DNA of 64,000 bases from Spirochaetota bacterium. Lineage in GTDB: Bacteria > Spirochaetota > Spirochaetia > Treponematales > UBA12059. The position numbers and the translations under genes are program-made. Positions 1 through 8,873 of this stretch are shown piece after piece; positions within the stretch are counted from its first letter, which is position 1; each line of letters opens with the position of its first letter. The notes beneath the pieces are model-generated. The model saw only the letters and a program-made list of their open reading frames with translations, did not search any database and was not told the DNA's origin. The stretch lies in NCBI GenBank assembly GCA_022703505.1, contig JAKLDN010000010.1, positions 62,001-126,000 of the forward strand, written 5' to 3'.

Positions 1-2207
1 ATCCCCTGACCGCGGACGAGCTCCGCCGGGACGCCCGGGAGGGGCGGTTCAAGACCTTCTGGGAAGCCGCGGGGGCCTGGGACCGCTACCCCTACGGCCG
101 GGTTCCCTACTCCTACGGGGCTCTCTTCACCCGGTACCTCCTTGCGGAGTACGGTGAGGAGCTCTACCGGGAGCTCTGGCGCCGGATGGGCGAAGGCCTC
201 ATCCTGCCGGGGCTGGGGGACTTCCTCTTCGTCCGGGGCGCCTTCCGGCGGGTGTACGGCCTTCCCCTGTCCGAGGCCTGGGCGGACTTCGAGGGGCGCA
301 TGACCCCGTCGGAACCGGCGGCGGAGCCGGAGCGCCTGACCCCGCCGGGCTTGCTGACGGCCCTGGCGGCCGGGGGCGGGACGGTCTGGTGGTCCGACGG
401 GGCGGCCCGGCGCATCCGGTCCCTGGACGCCCGGACCGGCCTTCCCGGCACCCCCCTGCCCGGGGACGGGACGATCTCCCGGATCTCCGTGTCCCCCGAC
501 GGGCGGCGCCTCCTGGTCTCCCACTCGGTCGAGGAGGGCGGGGCGGCCCGGCTCGTCCTCCGCTCGGTCGATCCGGAGACCGGGGAGTCCCGGGTCCTGC
601 CGCACCGGGGGCTCCGGGACGGGGCCTGGGCCGGGACGGACATCCTGGCCGTCCGGGCGGAGCTCGGGGCCGGCTCCCTGGTCCGGATCCGGGACGGCCG
701 GGGGGAGGTCCTGGCGCCCGGCGGCCCGGGGCTTACCTGGGCTGCCCCCTGCGCCTCCCCGGAGGGCCGTTGGATCTACGCCCTGCGCCGGGAAGACGGG
801 GAGGTTTCGGTCGTCCGCTTCCCCGCCTCCGCGGAACCCGACGCCGCCGGCCCGTCCGGGCTCGAGCTCCTGGCCCTGCCCGAGGGCTTTTCGGCCGTGC
901 GGGACCTCTCGGTCGACGGGGACGGAACCCTCCGGTTCTCCTGGCACGACGGGGAAGCCTACCGGACCGCGGAGTATAGGGAGGGCGTCCTGCGGTATCC
1001 GGAGGCGGCCTACGCCGGGGGGACGCGCCGGGCGGCGGCCGCGGAGGGGCGAGTCTTCTTCCTGGGGGAGTACTCCGAGGGAGTGATCCTGTGCGCGGTT
1101 CCGGAAGGAACGGCCTGGGTGGAAACCACCGCTTCCTGGCTTCCCGACCCTGGTGCTGCGAAGATCGGGACGGCTCCGGACACTTCGCCTTCCCCGGAGT
1201 CCTGGCCTTATTCCGCCCTTCCCGGCCTGGCACCGAGCGTCCGGTATCCCACGTTCCGCCTCTCCTCGGAGGGGCTCTGGGGGGTCGGGGCCGGGGCCGC
1301 GGGGGGAGACGCGGCGGAAACCTTTTCCTGGCGGGCCGGCGCCCTCTGGATCCCGGACCTGGGGGCCGCGGACCTGGAGCTTTCCGTGGAAGTGACGGCC
1401 TTTCCCCCGGTCCTGGTCCTGTCCGCCTCGGACACCTTCGAGCCCGGCGGCTCCGGGGCGGTCCGGACTACCCGGGCGGGCCTTGCCCTGGACCGGAGCC
1501 GATCCATCTACGGAGGCTTCGAGGCGTCGACGGGCGCCGGCGCCGAGGTCTCATGGTTCACGTCCCTGGGACCCGGGGAGGACCCCTACGGCCCCCGGGA
1601 CGCCGCCCTGGCGGCCGGGACCGCCTCGGTGTCCTTCGGCCGATGGGGCTTCGAAATCAGGAAGCCCTCGGCCTCGCGGGGAGCCGGGATCGGGCTGACC
1701 CTGTTCGGAGCCCGGGTCCTGCCCCCGGGGGCACCGGAGACCCTGGCGGGAATCGAGGGCACCCTCCGATTCCGTGCCCTGCCCCTGGCTCTCTCCCTGG
1801 ACCTGTACGGTGCGGCCGCCCTCTCCCCCGGGCTCTCCTACGGCCCGGACGGCCGGATCTTCTCGGGCTTCGCGGGCGGGGCGTCGTACCCCGGGTACGA
1901 TGCCTGGAGCGGAGCCGGATCCGGTCCATGGTACGCCTACGGGGAGGCCGCGGCGTCGCCCTTGGTTCTGGAGATCCAGGGTCGATTGGGACCCGTCCAC
2001 CTTCAGCGACTCGTCCTCTCCGCGGGGGTCCGGGGAGCCTTGGCGGACGGGGAGCCCCTCGGGTCGGCCTTCGTCCGGGCCTCCCTGGACTTCGCCCCCC
2101 TCCTGGGCGTCTACGCCCGGCTCCGCCCCCGGGCCTGGGCGGAGGCGGAGTACGCGCCGGATCCGGACCGGGTGCTGGTGAGGTGGGCGGTGGAGCTGCC
2201 GTTGTGA
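1..2207 (+). CDS. Partial beta-propeller protein with peptidase-like N-terminus (5' end outside window)
   Basis: The frame is open from base 3 to the TGA at 2205-2207, so the gene begins upstream of the window. The first ~80 residues contain SYGALFTRYLLAEYG followed by LYRELW, which resembles the C-terminal part of gluzincin (peptidase MA-like) domains; the HExxH part would lie off the window. Next come repeated segments such as ISRISVSPDGRRLLVS and APCASPEGRWIYALRR, typical of TolB/WD40-like propeller blades. The last ~300 residues are rich in Gly, Ser and aromatic residues with alternating strands, possibly an outer-membrane beta region. An internal ATG at 186 is unlikely to be the start because the coding signal continues upstream. 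A secreted or surface protein is likely; the exact function is unknown. Confidence 0.75.
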   Translation, partial: PLTADELRRDAREGRFKTFWEAAGAWDRYPYGRVPYSYGALFTRYLLAEYGEELYRELWRRMGEGLILPGLGDFLFVRGAFRRVYGLPLSEAWADFEGRMTPSEPAAEPERLTPPGLLTALAAGGGTVWWSDGAARRIRSLDARTGLPGTPLPGDGTISRISVSPDGRRLLVSHSVEEGGAARLVLRSVDPETGESRVLPHRGLRDGAWAGTDILAVRAELGAGSLVRIRDGRGEVLAPGGPGLTWAAPCASPEGRWIYALRREDGEVSVVRFPASAEPDAAGPSGLELLALPEGFSAVRDLSVDGDGTLRFSWHDGEAYRTAEYREGVLRYPEAAYAGGTRRAAAAEGRVFFLGEYSEGVILCAVPEGTAWVETTASWLPDPGAAKIGTAPDTSPSPESWPYSALPGLAPSVRYPTFRLSSEGLWGVGAGAAGGDAAETFSWRAGALWIPDLGAADLELSVEVTAFPPVLVLSASDTFEPGGSGAVRTTRAGLALDRSRSIYGGFEASTGAGAEVSWFTSLGPGEDPYGPRDAALAAGTASVSFGRWGFEIRKPSASRGAGIGLTLFGARVLPPGAPETLAGIEGTLRFRALPLALSLDLYGAAALSPGLSYGPDGRIFSGFAGGASYPGYDAWSGAGSGPWYAYGEAAASPLVLEIQGRLGPVHLQRLVLSAGVRGALADGEPLGSAFVRASLDFAPLLGVYARLRPRAWAEAEYAPDPDRVLVRWAVELPL

Positions 2208-2212
2208 GGGAA

Positions 2213-2333
2213 GTGAATTGGTGAATAGTGAATAGTGAATAGGAACGGCCTGTACAGTTGGGGTGGTTAGGACGTAGCCGGGGGTCCGTTTGAATCCTCC
2301 CCATTCACGTATTCACCCCTTCATCTATTTACC
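2213..2333. repeat. GTGAAT-type intergenic repeat, copy 1
   Basis: Four near-tandem copies of GTGAAT(A/T)G lie directly after the stop codon of the preceding gene. About 65 bases later complementary copies follow (ATTCACGT, ATTCACCC, ATTTACC). The two sides could fold into a long imperfect hairpin. Related elements occur at 28371-28493 and 29343-29454. The region carries no reading frame of note. Confidence 0.7.
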
Positions 2334-2342
2334 GTCCCATTA

Positions 2343-2372
2343 TTGACCCCGCCCTCCCCGCGCCCCTATACT
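2343..2372 (+). promoter_or_regulatory. Sigma-70 promoter for the cNMP-GGDEF pair
   Basis: TTGACC (2343-2348), an 18-base spacer, then TATACT (2367-2372). The predicted start is near 2379, just before the AAAGGAGG ribosome binding site (2378-2385) of the gene starting at 2394. Confidence 0.75.
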
Positions 2373-2393
2373 CCCCGAAAGGAGGACCGGATT

Positions 2394-3413
2394 ATGCCGC
2401 AGGCTTCCTCGGGGCCCGCCGCGGACCCGGGGCTTCCCTCCCTGCTCCGAAAGGCGGAGATCTTCTCATCCCTGCTGGACGACGACTTGGCCTACGCGGC
2501 CTCCCGGGCCGGCGTGATCCGTTTGGCCAAGGGCGCCCGGCTCTTCGACGCCGGGCAGAAAGCCCAGCGCTTCTACGTGGTCCGGTCCGGAGGGATCCGG
2601 GTCTTCCGCTCCCGTCCCGACGGGGGAGAGGACGAGATGGCCCTCTTCGCCTCCGGGGACGCCCTGGGGGACTTCGACTTCGCCCGGGGCGCCGAGTACG
2701 ACGCCAGCGCCGAGGCGGTGGAGCCCACGGAGCTCGTGGTTTTCCCGGGCAAGGACCTGGTCTTCGACGACTTGGCCCGGGAGAGACCCGACGCCGCCGC
2801 CCGTCTCCTCCTCCGCTCCCTGGCCATGATCTCAGGCCGCCTCCGGGCCACCCACAAGCTGATCTCCGAAAACGCCCCCTGGGTGCGGGAGCTCCACCGG
2901 CAGGCCTACGAGGACCCGGGTACGGGGCTCTGGTCCAAGGCCTTCGTGGACGAGGAGCTCCCCCGCTACCTTGTCTCTCCCACTTCCCTGGTCATGATCA
3001 AGCCGGACCGCTTCAAGGTCCTGGTGGATTCCCGCGGCCACGCCGCCGGGGACGAGGCCATGGCCCGGATCGCGGGTGTCCTCCAGTCCTCGGTCCGGGC
3101 CCTGGGCCGGGGCTGGGCGGTCCGGGTGCGCTCCAACGAGACCGCCGTCATCGCCCCGGGCTGCGGCCGCGAGGTGGCCGAGGAACTGGCCCGGTCCATA
3201 GGGGAGAAGATCGCGGACCTGGAGCCCGTCCCCGCGTCCCGGGGGACCCCCTTCTTCCTGTTCTCCGCCTCCGTGGCGTACTCCGTCTGGCCCGCGGACG
3301 GCGAGGATTGGAAGGAGCTCTTCGTACGCTCCCAGGACGCCCTGATGGCCGCCTGGGGCGAGGGAGGAGCCCGGGTCGTCCCGGTGGCGCCCGCTCCCGG
3401 GGGAGCTCCGTGA
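2394..3413 (+). CDS. Cyclic-nucleotide-binding protein with degenerate GGDEF domain
   Basis: A 339-residue protein. Residues ~20-150 form a CRP-type cNMP-binding fold (FDAGQKAQRFYVVRSGGIRVF, then GDALGDFDFARG). Residues ~180-325 look like a GGDEF domain: DRFKVLVDSRGHAAGDEAM matches the usual first half, but the active-site motif is replaced by SNETA, so diguanylate cyclase activity is not expected. The start at 2394 is chosen over an in-frame ATG at 2343 because a strong AAAGGAGG sits 9 bases upstream. The gene shares a GTGA overlap with the next gene, which has the same architecture but an intact motif. A regulatory or sensing partner role is inferred. Confidence 0.85.
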   Translation: MPQASSGPAADPGLPSLLRKAEIFSSLLDDDLAYAASRAGVIRLAKGARLFDAGQKAQRFYVVRSGGIRVFRSRPDGGEDEMALFASGDALGDFDFARGAEYDASAEAVEPTELVVFPGKDLVFDDLARERPDAAARLLLRSLAMISGRLRATHKLISENAPWVRELHRQAYEDPGTGLWSKAFVDEELPRYLVSPTSLVMIKPDRFKVLVDSRGHAAGDEAMARIAGVLQSSVRALGRGWAVRVRSNETAVIAPGCGREVAEELARSIGEKIADLEPVPASRGTPFFLFSASVAYSVWPADGEDWKELFVRSQDALMAAWGEGGARVVPVAPAPGGAP

Positions 3414-4396
3414 GCCGCCTGACGGACTTCCTGGGGGGCACCGAGCTCTTCAAGGGGATGAGCGGCCTGGAGCTCAAGGCGGTCGCGGAGCTCCTGAAGC
3501 GCCGGGAGTGCCCCCGGGGCACCGTGGTCTTCCGGGAGGGCGAGCGGGGCCAGGAGCTCTTCATCGTCCTGTCCGGCAAGGTCGGCTCCTTCGTGACCCA
3601 GTCGGACGGGACCCGGCGCAGGATCTACGAGTTCGGGCCGGGCCGCTTCTTCGGGGAGATGGCCATCGTGGAGGGGGAGCCCCGTTCGGCCACCTGCTGG
3701 GCCGAGGAGGACACGACCCTCCTGGTCCTGGAGGGCATCGACTTCTACCGCCTAGTCTTCGACTACCCGATGATCGGCCTCAAGCTTTTGTCCTCCATCG
3801 TCCGGGTGATGGTGTCCTGGCTGAACGAGTCCTCCCGCTTCCTGAACGACCTGGTCCGGTGGGGCGAGACGGCCCGGCGCCGGGCCGTGGAGGACGCCCT
3901 CACGGGGCTCTTCAACCGGCGCTTCCTGGAGGAGACCCTGGCCAACCGCTTCACCTCCGGCCTGGGCTCCGGGCGCCGCCTTGCCCTGGTCATGCTGGAC
4001 CTGGACCACTTCCGGGAGATCAACGGCTCCTTCGGGCCCGCCGCCGGGGACGCCACGATCCGGGCCGCGGGCGCGGCCTTCCGACAGGCCCTTCGGGACG
4101 GGGATGTGGCCGCCCGTCTGTCCGGGGACGAGTTCGCCTTCCTCCTGCCCAACACGGGGCTGGACGAGGCCCTGGCCGTGGCGGAGCGCCTGCGGAAGCG
4201 GGCGGAGACGGTCCGCCTCGATTTCCGGCCCCCCGCGGGCGGCCCCGCCTCCAAGGTCCGCATCACCGCCAGCCTGGGGGTGGCCGTGGCTCCGGACCAC
4301 GCGGATACCCCGGGCGCTTTGATCGACCGCTCGGACAGGGCCCTCTACCTGGCCAAGGAAGGCGGCCGCAACCGCGTGGCCGGGCCGAAGGCGTAG
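3410..4396 (+). CDS. Cyclic-nucleotide-binding diguanylate cyclase
   Basis: A 328-residue protein beginning at a GTG that overlaps the stop of the preceding gene (GTGA). Residues ~1-130 are a CRP-type cNMP-binding domain (FREGERGQELFIVLSGKVGS and FFGEMAIVEGEPRSATCWA, the phosphate-binding-cassette region). Residues ~160-325 are a GGDEF domain with SGDEF as the catalytic motif and RDGD five residues upstream, an intact inhibitory I-site. It should make c-di-GMP under control of a bound nucleotide or similar ligand and be subject to product inhibition. There is no DNA-binding domain, so it is not a CRP transcription factor. Confidence 0.9.
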   Translation: MSRLTDFLGGTELFKGMSGLELKAVAELLKRRECPRGTVVFREGERGQELFIVLSGKVGSFVTQSDGTRRRIYEFGPGRFFGEMAIVEGEPRSATCWAEEDTTLLVLEGIDFYRLVFDYPMIGLKLLSSIVRVMVSWLNESSRFLNDLVRWGETARRRAVEDALTGLFNRRFLEETLANRFTSGLGSGRRLALVMLDLDHFREINGSFGPAAGDATIRAAGAAFRQALRDGDVAARLSGDEFAFLLPNTGLDEALAVAERLRKRAETVRLDFRPPAGGPASKVRITASLGVAVAPDHADTPGALIDRSDRALYLAKEGGRNRVAGPKA

Positions 4397-4402
4397 CGAA
4401 AC

Positions 4403-5035
4403 ATGATCGAGTACGTGGTCTCCGCCAATATCGACGACCGCATCCTCCGACGCGCCGCGGACCTCCTGCGCAAGGGAGGGGTGGTCGCCTTCCCGACGGA
4501 CACCAGCTGGAGCCTGGGCTGCTCCATCGCCTCCAAGGACGGCATCGCCAAGCTCAAGCGTCTGGTGGGGCGGGAGGCGGACGGCCCCCTCACGGTGATC
4601 TGCTCGGCCCTCCAGCAGGTCTCCGAGCTCTGCGAGCTGGACACGGTCTCCTTCCGGGCCATCAAGCGCCTGGTCCCGGGACCCTACGTCTTCATCCTCC
4701 CCTCCACGAATCGGGCGGCCAAGGACTTTGATCTCCGCCGCAGCGAGTTGGGGGTCCGCATCCCGGAGAACCCCGTGCCCTGCGCCTTGGCGGACGCCCT
4801 GGGCCTGCCCCTTTTGTCCGTGACGGCGAAGCGTACCCTTTTGGGCATGAGCCCCAAGGACGCGGAGTTCCCGGAGGAGCTCCTCTTCTCCGGGGGCTGG
4901 GAGATCGACGGGATCCCCGGGATCGACCTGGTCCTAGACCCCGGGGAGGAGCAGGAGCGCCGGGTTTCCACGGTCCTGGACATGCGGGGCGGGGGGATCG
5001 AGGTGCTTCGCCGCGGCGCCGGGGACTACCCCTAG
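4403..5035 (+). CDS. Sua5/YciO/YrdC family protein, YciO type
   Basis: A 210-residue single-domain YrdC-like protein: GGVVAFPTDTSWSLGCS, then KRLVGREADGPLTVICS and a PGPYVFILPSTNRAAK segment that matches the YciO subgroup. YrdC/Sua5 proteins make threonylcarbamoyl-AMP for tRNA t6A; YciO proteins are shorter relatives whose role is less settled. It starts six bases after the diguanylate cyclase stop, so it belongs to the same transcript. Membership of the YciO rather than the Sua5 branch is judged from length and motif wording only. Confidence 0.85.
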   Translation: MIEYVVSANIDDRILRRAADLLRKGGVVAFPTDTSWSLGCSIASKDGIAKLKRLVGREADGPLTVICSALQQVSELCELDTVSFRAIKRLVPGPYVFILPSTNRAAKDFDLRRSELGVRIPENPVPCALADALGLPLLSVTAKRTLLGMSPKDAEFPEELLFSGGWEIDGIPGIDLVLDPGEEQERRVSTVLDMRGGGIEVLRRGAGDYP

Positions 5036-5117
5036 TCCGGCCGTCATCCGGACCTTCGTCCCGGATCCGGCCCTCCGGCCCCGGGCCGCCTTGTAGCGCC
5101 GCCCGCGGCGAGCCGCC

Positions 5118-5145
5118 TTGCGGCGGACGGCCCCTTCGGTATACA
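5118..5145 (+). promoter_or_regulatory. Promoter for ABC-F gene, near-leaderless
   Basis: TTGCGG (5118-5123), a 16-base spacer, then TATACA (5140-5145). The expected start is around 5152, only about five bases before the ATG at 5157, and no Shine-Dalgarno sequence is present. Confidence 0.6.
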
Positions 5146-5156
5146 GTCCACCCCGC

Positions 5157-7121
5157 ATGAACATCCTCTCCCTGGACGGCATATCCAAGAACATGGGCGG
5201 AACCATCCTCTTCTCCGGGGTATCCCTAGGCGTGGAGGACCGTTCCCGGGCGGGCCTGGTGGGCCGCAACGGGAGCGGAAAGTCTACGCTCCTCAAAATT
5301 CTGGCGGGCATGCTGGAGCCCGACGGGGGGACCGTCGCCCGGCGTCGGAACCTGGCCGTGGCCCTCCTGCCCCAGCTCCCCCGCTTCGCCCCGGGGGCCA
5401 CCCTGGGTTCCTTCCTCCTCGAGGACGAGTCCCCGGCGGTACGTCTGGTCCGGGACTACGAGGCCTGCGCCGCCGCGGTGGGCCGCGGGGAGAAGCGGCA
5501 CGCGGAGCTCGAGCGCCTGACCCGTCGCATGGAGGAGGAGCGGGGCTTCGTCCTGGAGCACGCCTACGCATCCTACTGCACCGAGCTGGGCCTGCCCGGG
5601 CCCGAGGCCCGCATGGACACCTTTTCCGGGGGCATGGTGAAAAAGGCCGCCCTGGCCCGGCTCCTCTGCTCCGGGGCGGACCTGGCCCTCCTGGACGAGC
5701 CCACGAACCACCTGGATGTCGAGACGATCGAGTGGCTGGAGGCCAAGCTCGGCTCGGCCCCCTTCGCCTTCGTTGTGGTGACCCACGACCGGTACTTCCT
5801 GGACGCGGTCTGCTCCTCCATCTGGGAGATCGACGACGAGGCCGTGTACGGCTACCCCGGGGGCTATACGGACTTCCTGGCCCGGCGGCGGGAGCGATGG
5901 GAGGCCTTGGAAAAGGCGGACGCCCGCCGGAAGGCCATCCTCAAGATCGAGATGAAGTGGCTCAACCGGGGCGCCCGGGCCCGGGCCACCAAGAGCGAGC
6001 GCCGCAAGGAGCTGATCCGGGGCCTCCAGGCCTCGGCCCTCGTTCGGCCCGAGAGCATGGGGGAGTTCTCCTCGGCCTCCCGCCGCATGGGCGGCAAGGT
6101 CCTCAGGCTCGAGGGGGTTTCCAAGTCCTACGGGGACCGCGCGGTACTCGCCCCCTTCCGGCACGAGTTCGGCCGGGGCGAGCGGGCCGGGGTCGTGGGC
6201 CCCAACGGCTCGGGCAAGACGACCTTCCTGGGGATCGTCTCGGGCAGGATCGCCCCCGACTCGGGCAAGGCCGAACCGGGTCCCACGGTGACCTTCGGCT
6301 GCTTCGACCAGACCGCCGCGGCCCTGGACCCCTCGGCCACGGTCCTGGACTACGTCCGGGAACACGCCGAGCAGGTCCGCCTGGGGGACGGCTCCGTCCT
6401 CTCCGCGGAGCGCCTCCTGGAGCGCTTCCTCTTCGACCGGGACATGTTCCCCCGGGCTCTGGGCGCCCTGTCCGGCGGGGAGCTCCGCCGGCTCCAGCTG
6501 GTACGGCTCCTGGCGGAGGCCCCGAACTTCCTCCTCCTGGACGAACCCACGAACGACCTGGACATCGAGACCATCGAGCTGCTCGAGGACTTCCTGGAGG
6601 ATTTCTCCGGCTGCGTCCTGGCGGTCTCCCACGACCGGGCCTTCCTGGACCGGGTCACCCGGACCACCTTCGTCCTGGACGGTGAGGGAGGGGTGCGGAG
6701 CTTCCCGGGTACCTATTCCGACTGGCGGGTCGCCCGGGAGCTGGAGGAGGAGGAGAGGGCCGCGGCCGCCCGCTCCGCGGACCGGGGGCGCGGGAAGGAC
6801 CGGGGAGGGCCCGCGGCCGCTCCCTTCGGCGTCCCGGGAAACTCGAATCCTTCCGCGTCCTCCGACGCACCGGCCCGGGAGGCCGCCGAATCCGCCCGCC
6901 GCCGCAAGCCCAGCTTCGCGGAGCGCCGCGAGTTCGAGACCCTCCTGCCCGAGATCGAGGCCCTGGAGGCGGAAAAGGCCGAGCTGGAGGCCCTCTTCGC
7001 CGCGGGCGGACGGGACGGGCAGTCCCTGGAACAGGCATCCCGGCGCTATGCCGAGCTCGATCCTCTCATTCACGCCAAGACCGCCCGCTGGGACGAGCTG
7101 GCGGAACTCGTCGACCGTTGA
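5157..7121 (+). CDS. ABC-F family ATPase (Uup-like)
   Basis: A 654-residue cytosolic protein with two ABC domains and no membrane segments. Domain 1 has Walker A GRNGSGKST near residue 37, signature FSGGM, and Walker B followed by DEPTNHLD. The linker contains the charged ABC-F signature region around residue 250. Domain 2 has GPNGSGKTT, LSGGELRR and DEPTNDLD. The C-terminal ~70 residues form a charged coiled coil (PEIEALEAEKAELEALFAA) as in Uup. ABC-F proteins act on ribosomes or nucleic acids rather than in transport. The ATG at 5157 (MNILSLDG) is preferred to the upstream in-frame TTG at 5118, which lies in the promoter. Confidence 0.92.
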   Translation: MNILSLDGISKNMGGTILFSGVSLGVEDRSRAGLVGRNGSGKSTLLKILAGMLEPDGGTVARRRNLAVALLPQLPRFAPGATLGSFLLEDESPAVRLVRDYEACAAAVGRGEKRHAELERLTRRMEEERGFVLEHAYASYCTELGLPGPEARMDTFSGGMVKKAALARLLCSGADLALLDEPTNHLDVETIEWLEAKLGSAPFAFVVVTHDRYFLDAVCSSIWEIDDEAVYGYPGGYTDFLARRRERWEALEKADARRKAILKIEMKWLNRGARARATKSERRKELIRGLQASALVRPESMGEFSSASRRMGGKVLRLEGVSKSYGDRAVLAPFRHEFGRGERAGVVGPNGSGKTTFLGIVSGRIAPDSGKAEPGPTVTFGCFDQTAAALDPSATVLDYVREHAEQVRLGDGSVLSAERLLERFLFDRDMFPRALGALSGGELRRLQLVRLLAEAPNFLLLDEPTNDLDIETIELLEDFLEDFSGCVLAVSHDRAFLDRVTRTTFVLDGEGGVRSFPGTYSDWRVARELEEEERAAAARSADRGRGKDRGGPAAAPFGVPGNSNPSASSDAPAREAAESARRRKPSFAERREFETLLPEIEALEAEKAELEALFAAGGRDGQSLEQASRRYAELDPLIHAKTARWDELAELVDR

Positions 7122-7131
7122 AGGCGCCCGA

Positions 7132-8766
7132 TCAGGGGTAGAGGCGGGCGATGTCGGGCTCCCGATCCCGGAACGCCTCCACGATGACCGGGTCGAAGTG
7201 ACGGCCTGAATTCTCCAGGATGTATCCGCCGGCCGTGTCCCGCCCGAGGGCGGGTTTGTAGGGCCGCTCGGACCGGATGGCGTCGTAGACGTCCGCCATG
7301 GCCACCAGCCGCGCCGGCAGGGGAATGTCGTTTCCCGCGAGACCTTCGGGATAGCCGTCCCCGTCCCATCGCTCGTGGTGGTACCCGGCGATTTCCGCGG
7401 CCAGGGCCACCCGGGGATCGTACCGGATGTGCTTCGACGCCTCCAGGAGGATCTCCCGTCCCACGATGACGTGCCGCTGCATCAGGGACCTCTCCGCGTC
7501 GTCCAGGGGACCGGGCTTCTGGAGCACCGCGTCGGGGACGGCGATCTTCCCGATGTCATGGAGCGGAGCCATGCGGGCGATGGTCGTGAGGCTTCCCGGG
7601 CCGAGCCGGGGGAACGCCCCTTCCTCGATGAGCCGTTCCCCGAGGATCAGGACGATCTCCCGGGTCCGGTCGATATGCTGTCCCGTCACCTCGTCCCGGG
7701 CCTCGATCAGGTCCGCCAGGGCGTGGGTCACGGCCTCGGCCCAGCCCTCCAGCCGTTCGGACAGGCGGCGGGCCTTGCGTCGGAGGGTGCCCCGCTCCCG
7801 GTTCAGGCTGGCTTCCGCGGCGGAGGGTCGGCCGCTCCTCCGCTCCAGCACAGCGGCCCTCTCCGAATCCTCGTAGGCGTCCCGGAAGCGGCCCCTCAGA
7901 GCCCGGACCCGGCCCCGGAGGCGCAGGAGTTCGGTGTAGCGGAGAAGGTCCCCGGCTGCGGCCCGGGGCAGCCATTCCTCCGCCAGGGCTTCCGCCTCGT
8001 CGAGCTGTCCGTCCTCGATCCGCGCCCGCACCAGGGAGACCGCGGCCCGCACTCCGACCATGGCGAAGCCGCCCCGGTTCGCCCGGGCCAGGGCATCCTC
8101 GAGGGTGTCGAGGCTTTCCGTCCGGCGGCCGCAGGACCGGAGGGATTCCCCCTTCCCGAGGCGGGCTTCCGCCTGGACGACGGCGTTGCCGGAAGCCTCG
8201 GCGTCGGACATCACGCCGTCGATGAGACCCAGGGCATCCTCGGGCCGTCCGCACAGGGTGAGGGCTTCCGCGTACTGGAGGCGCAGGGCTTCGACGGGAA
8301 CCCCGGGAATCGCGGCGTTCCCCGCGGCGTCCAGGGCTTCCCGAAGATAGGCGGCCGCTTTCTCCACCCTGCCGGCTTCGAGGCTGGCGATGCCCAGGTT
8401 GCCCAGGCTGCGTACCAGGGAGGTACGGTCCCCGGACCTACGGGAAAGGCGCAGGGCCTTTTCCAGGATCGCGATGGATTCGACGTACCGACCCGCCTGG
8501 AAATGGGATATCCCCTCCGCGCACAGGAGTCTCACCCGGAGGCCCGTCTCCACGGGCTTGAGGGCCTGTCCCTGCCGCGCCAGCTCCAGGGCCCGGTCGG
8601 GATTCCCCGTCGCAAGCGCCGCGTAGGCCGCGACGGCGGCCGCGTGCGACGCCCTTGACGGGTCGGGGAGCCCGCGAGTCTCCGACAGCAGGACAAGAGC
8701 CCCCTCCAGGGCTCGGTCCGGCCGGGACTTGAGTAGGGCTTCCAGGGCTTCGATGGAATCCGGCAT
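7132..8766 (-). CDS. TPR-containing HD-GYP domain protein
   Basis: A 544-residue protein. The N-terminal ~320 residues are helical tetratricopeptide-like repeats (for example SLGNLGIASLEAGRVEKAAA). The C-terminal ~190 residues are an HD-GYP domain with HDIGK, YHHERWDGDGYPEG and MADVYDAIRSERPYK. HD-GYP proteins hydrolyse c-di-GMP or cGAMP-type nucleotides; the metal-binding His/Asp and the GYP triplet are all present, so activity is expected. There is no receiver or membrane segment; the TPR part probably binds a partner. It may oppose the diguanylate cyclases at 3410 and 60485. Confidence 0.92.
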   Translation of the reverse strand: MPDSIEALEALLKSRPDRALEGALVLLSETRGLPDPSRASHAAAVAAYAALATGNPDRALELARQGQALKPVETGLRVRLLCAEGISHFQAGRYVESIAILEKALRLSRRSGDRTSLVRSLGNLGIASLEAGRVEKAAAYLREALDAAGNAAIPGVPVEALRLQYAEALTLCGRPEDALGLIDGVMSDAEASGNAVVQAEARLGKGESLRSCGRRTESLDTLEDALARANRGGFAMVGVRAAVSLVRARIEDGQLDEAEALAEEWLPRAAAGDLLRYTELLRLRGRVRALRGRFRDAYEDSERAAVLERRSGRPSAAEASLNRERGTLRRKARRLSERLEGWAEAVTHALADLIEARDEVTGQHIDRTREIVLILGERLIEEGAFPRLGPGSLTTIARMAPLHDIGKIAVPDAVLQKPGPLDDAERSLMQRHVIVGREILLEASKHIRYDPRVALAAEIAGYHHERWDGDGYPEGLAGNDIPLPARLVAMADVYDAIRSERPYKPALGRDTAGGYILENSGRHFDPVIVEAFRDREPDIARLYP

Positions 8767-8802
8767 GCAATCCCCCGGGGACGCGGGCGGTTATCCTCCT
8801 AG

Positions 8803-8831
8803 AGTCTTGCGCTTCCCCCGCGGCGTGTCAA
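8803..8831 (-). promoter_or_regulatory. Promoter for the HD-GYP gene
   Basis: On the minus strand a perfect TTGACA (8826-8831) and AAGACT (8803-8808) are separated by 17 bases. The gene begins 36 bases after the -10 box. Confidence 0.6.
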
Positions 8832-8873
8832 ATCCGAACGTCGGGAACCCCGGCTCCGGCTCGGGGGCGAAGG

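Noticed and set aside
5226-7073. Minus-strand frame opposite the ABC-F gene
   Set aside because: Repetitive Gly/Leu/Glu composition, no ribosome binding site, and a strong real gene on the other strand.
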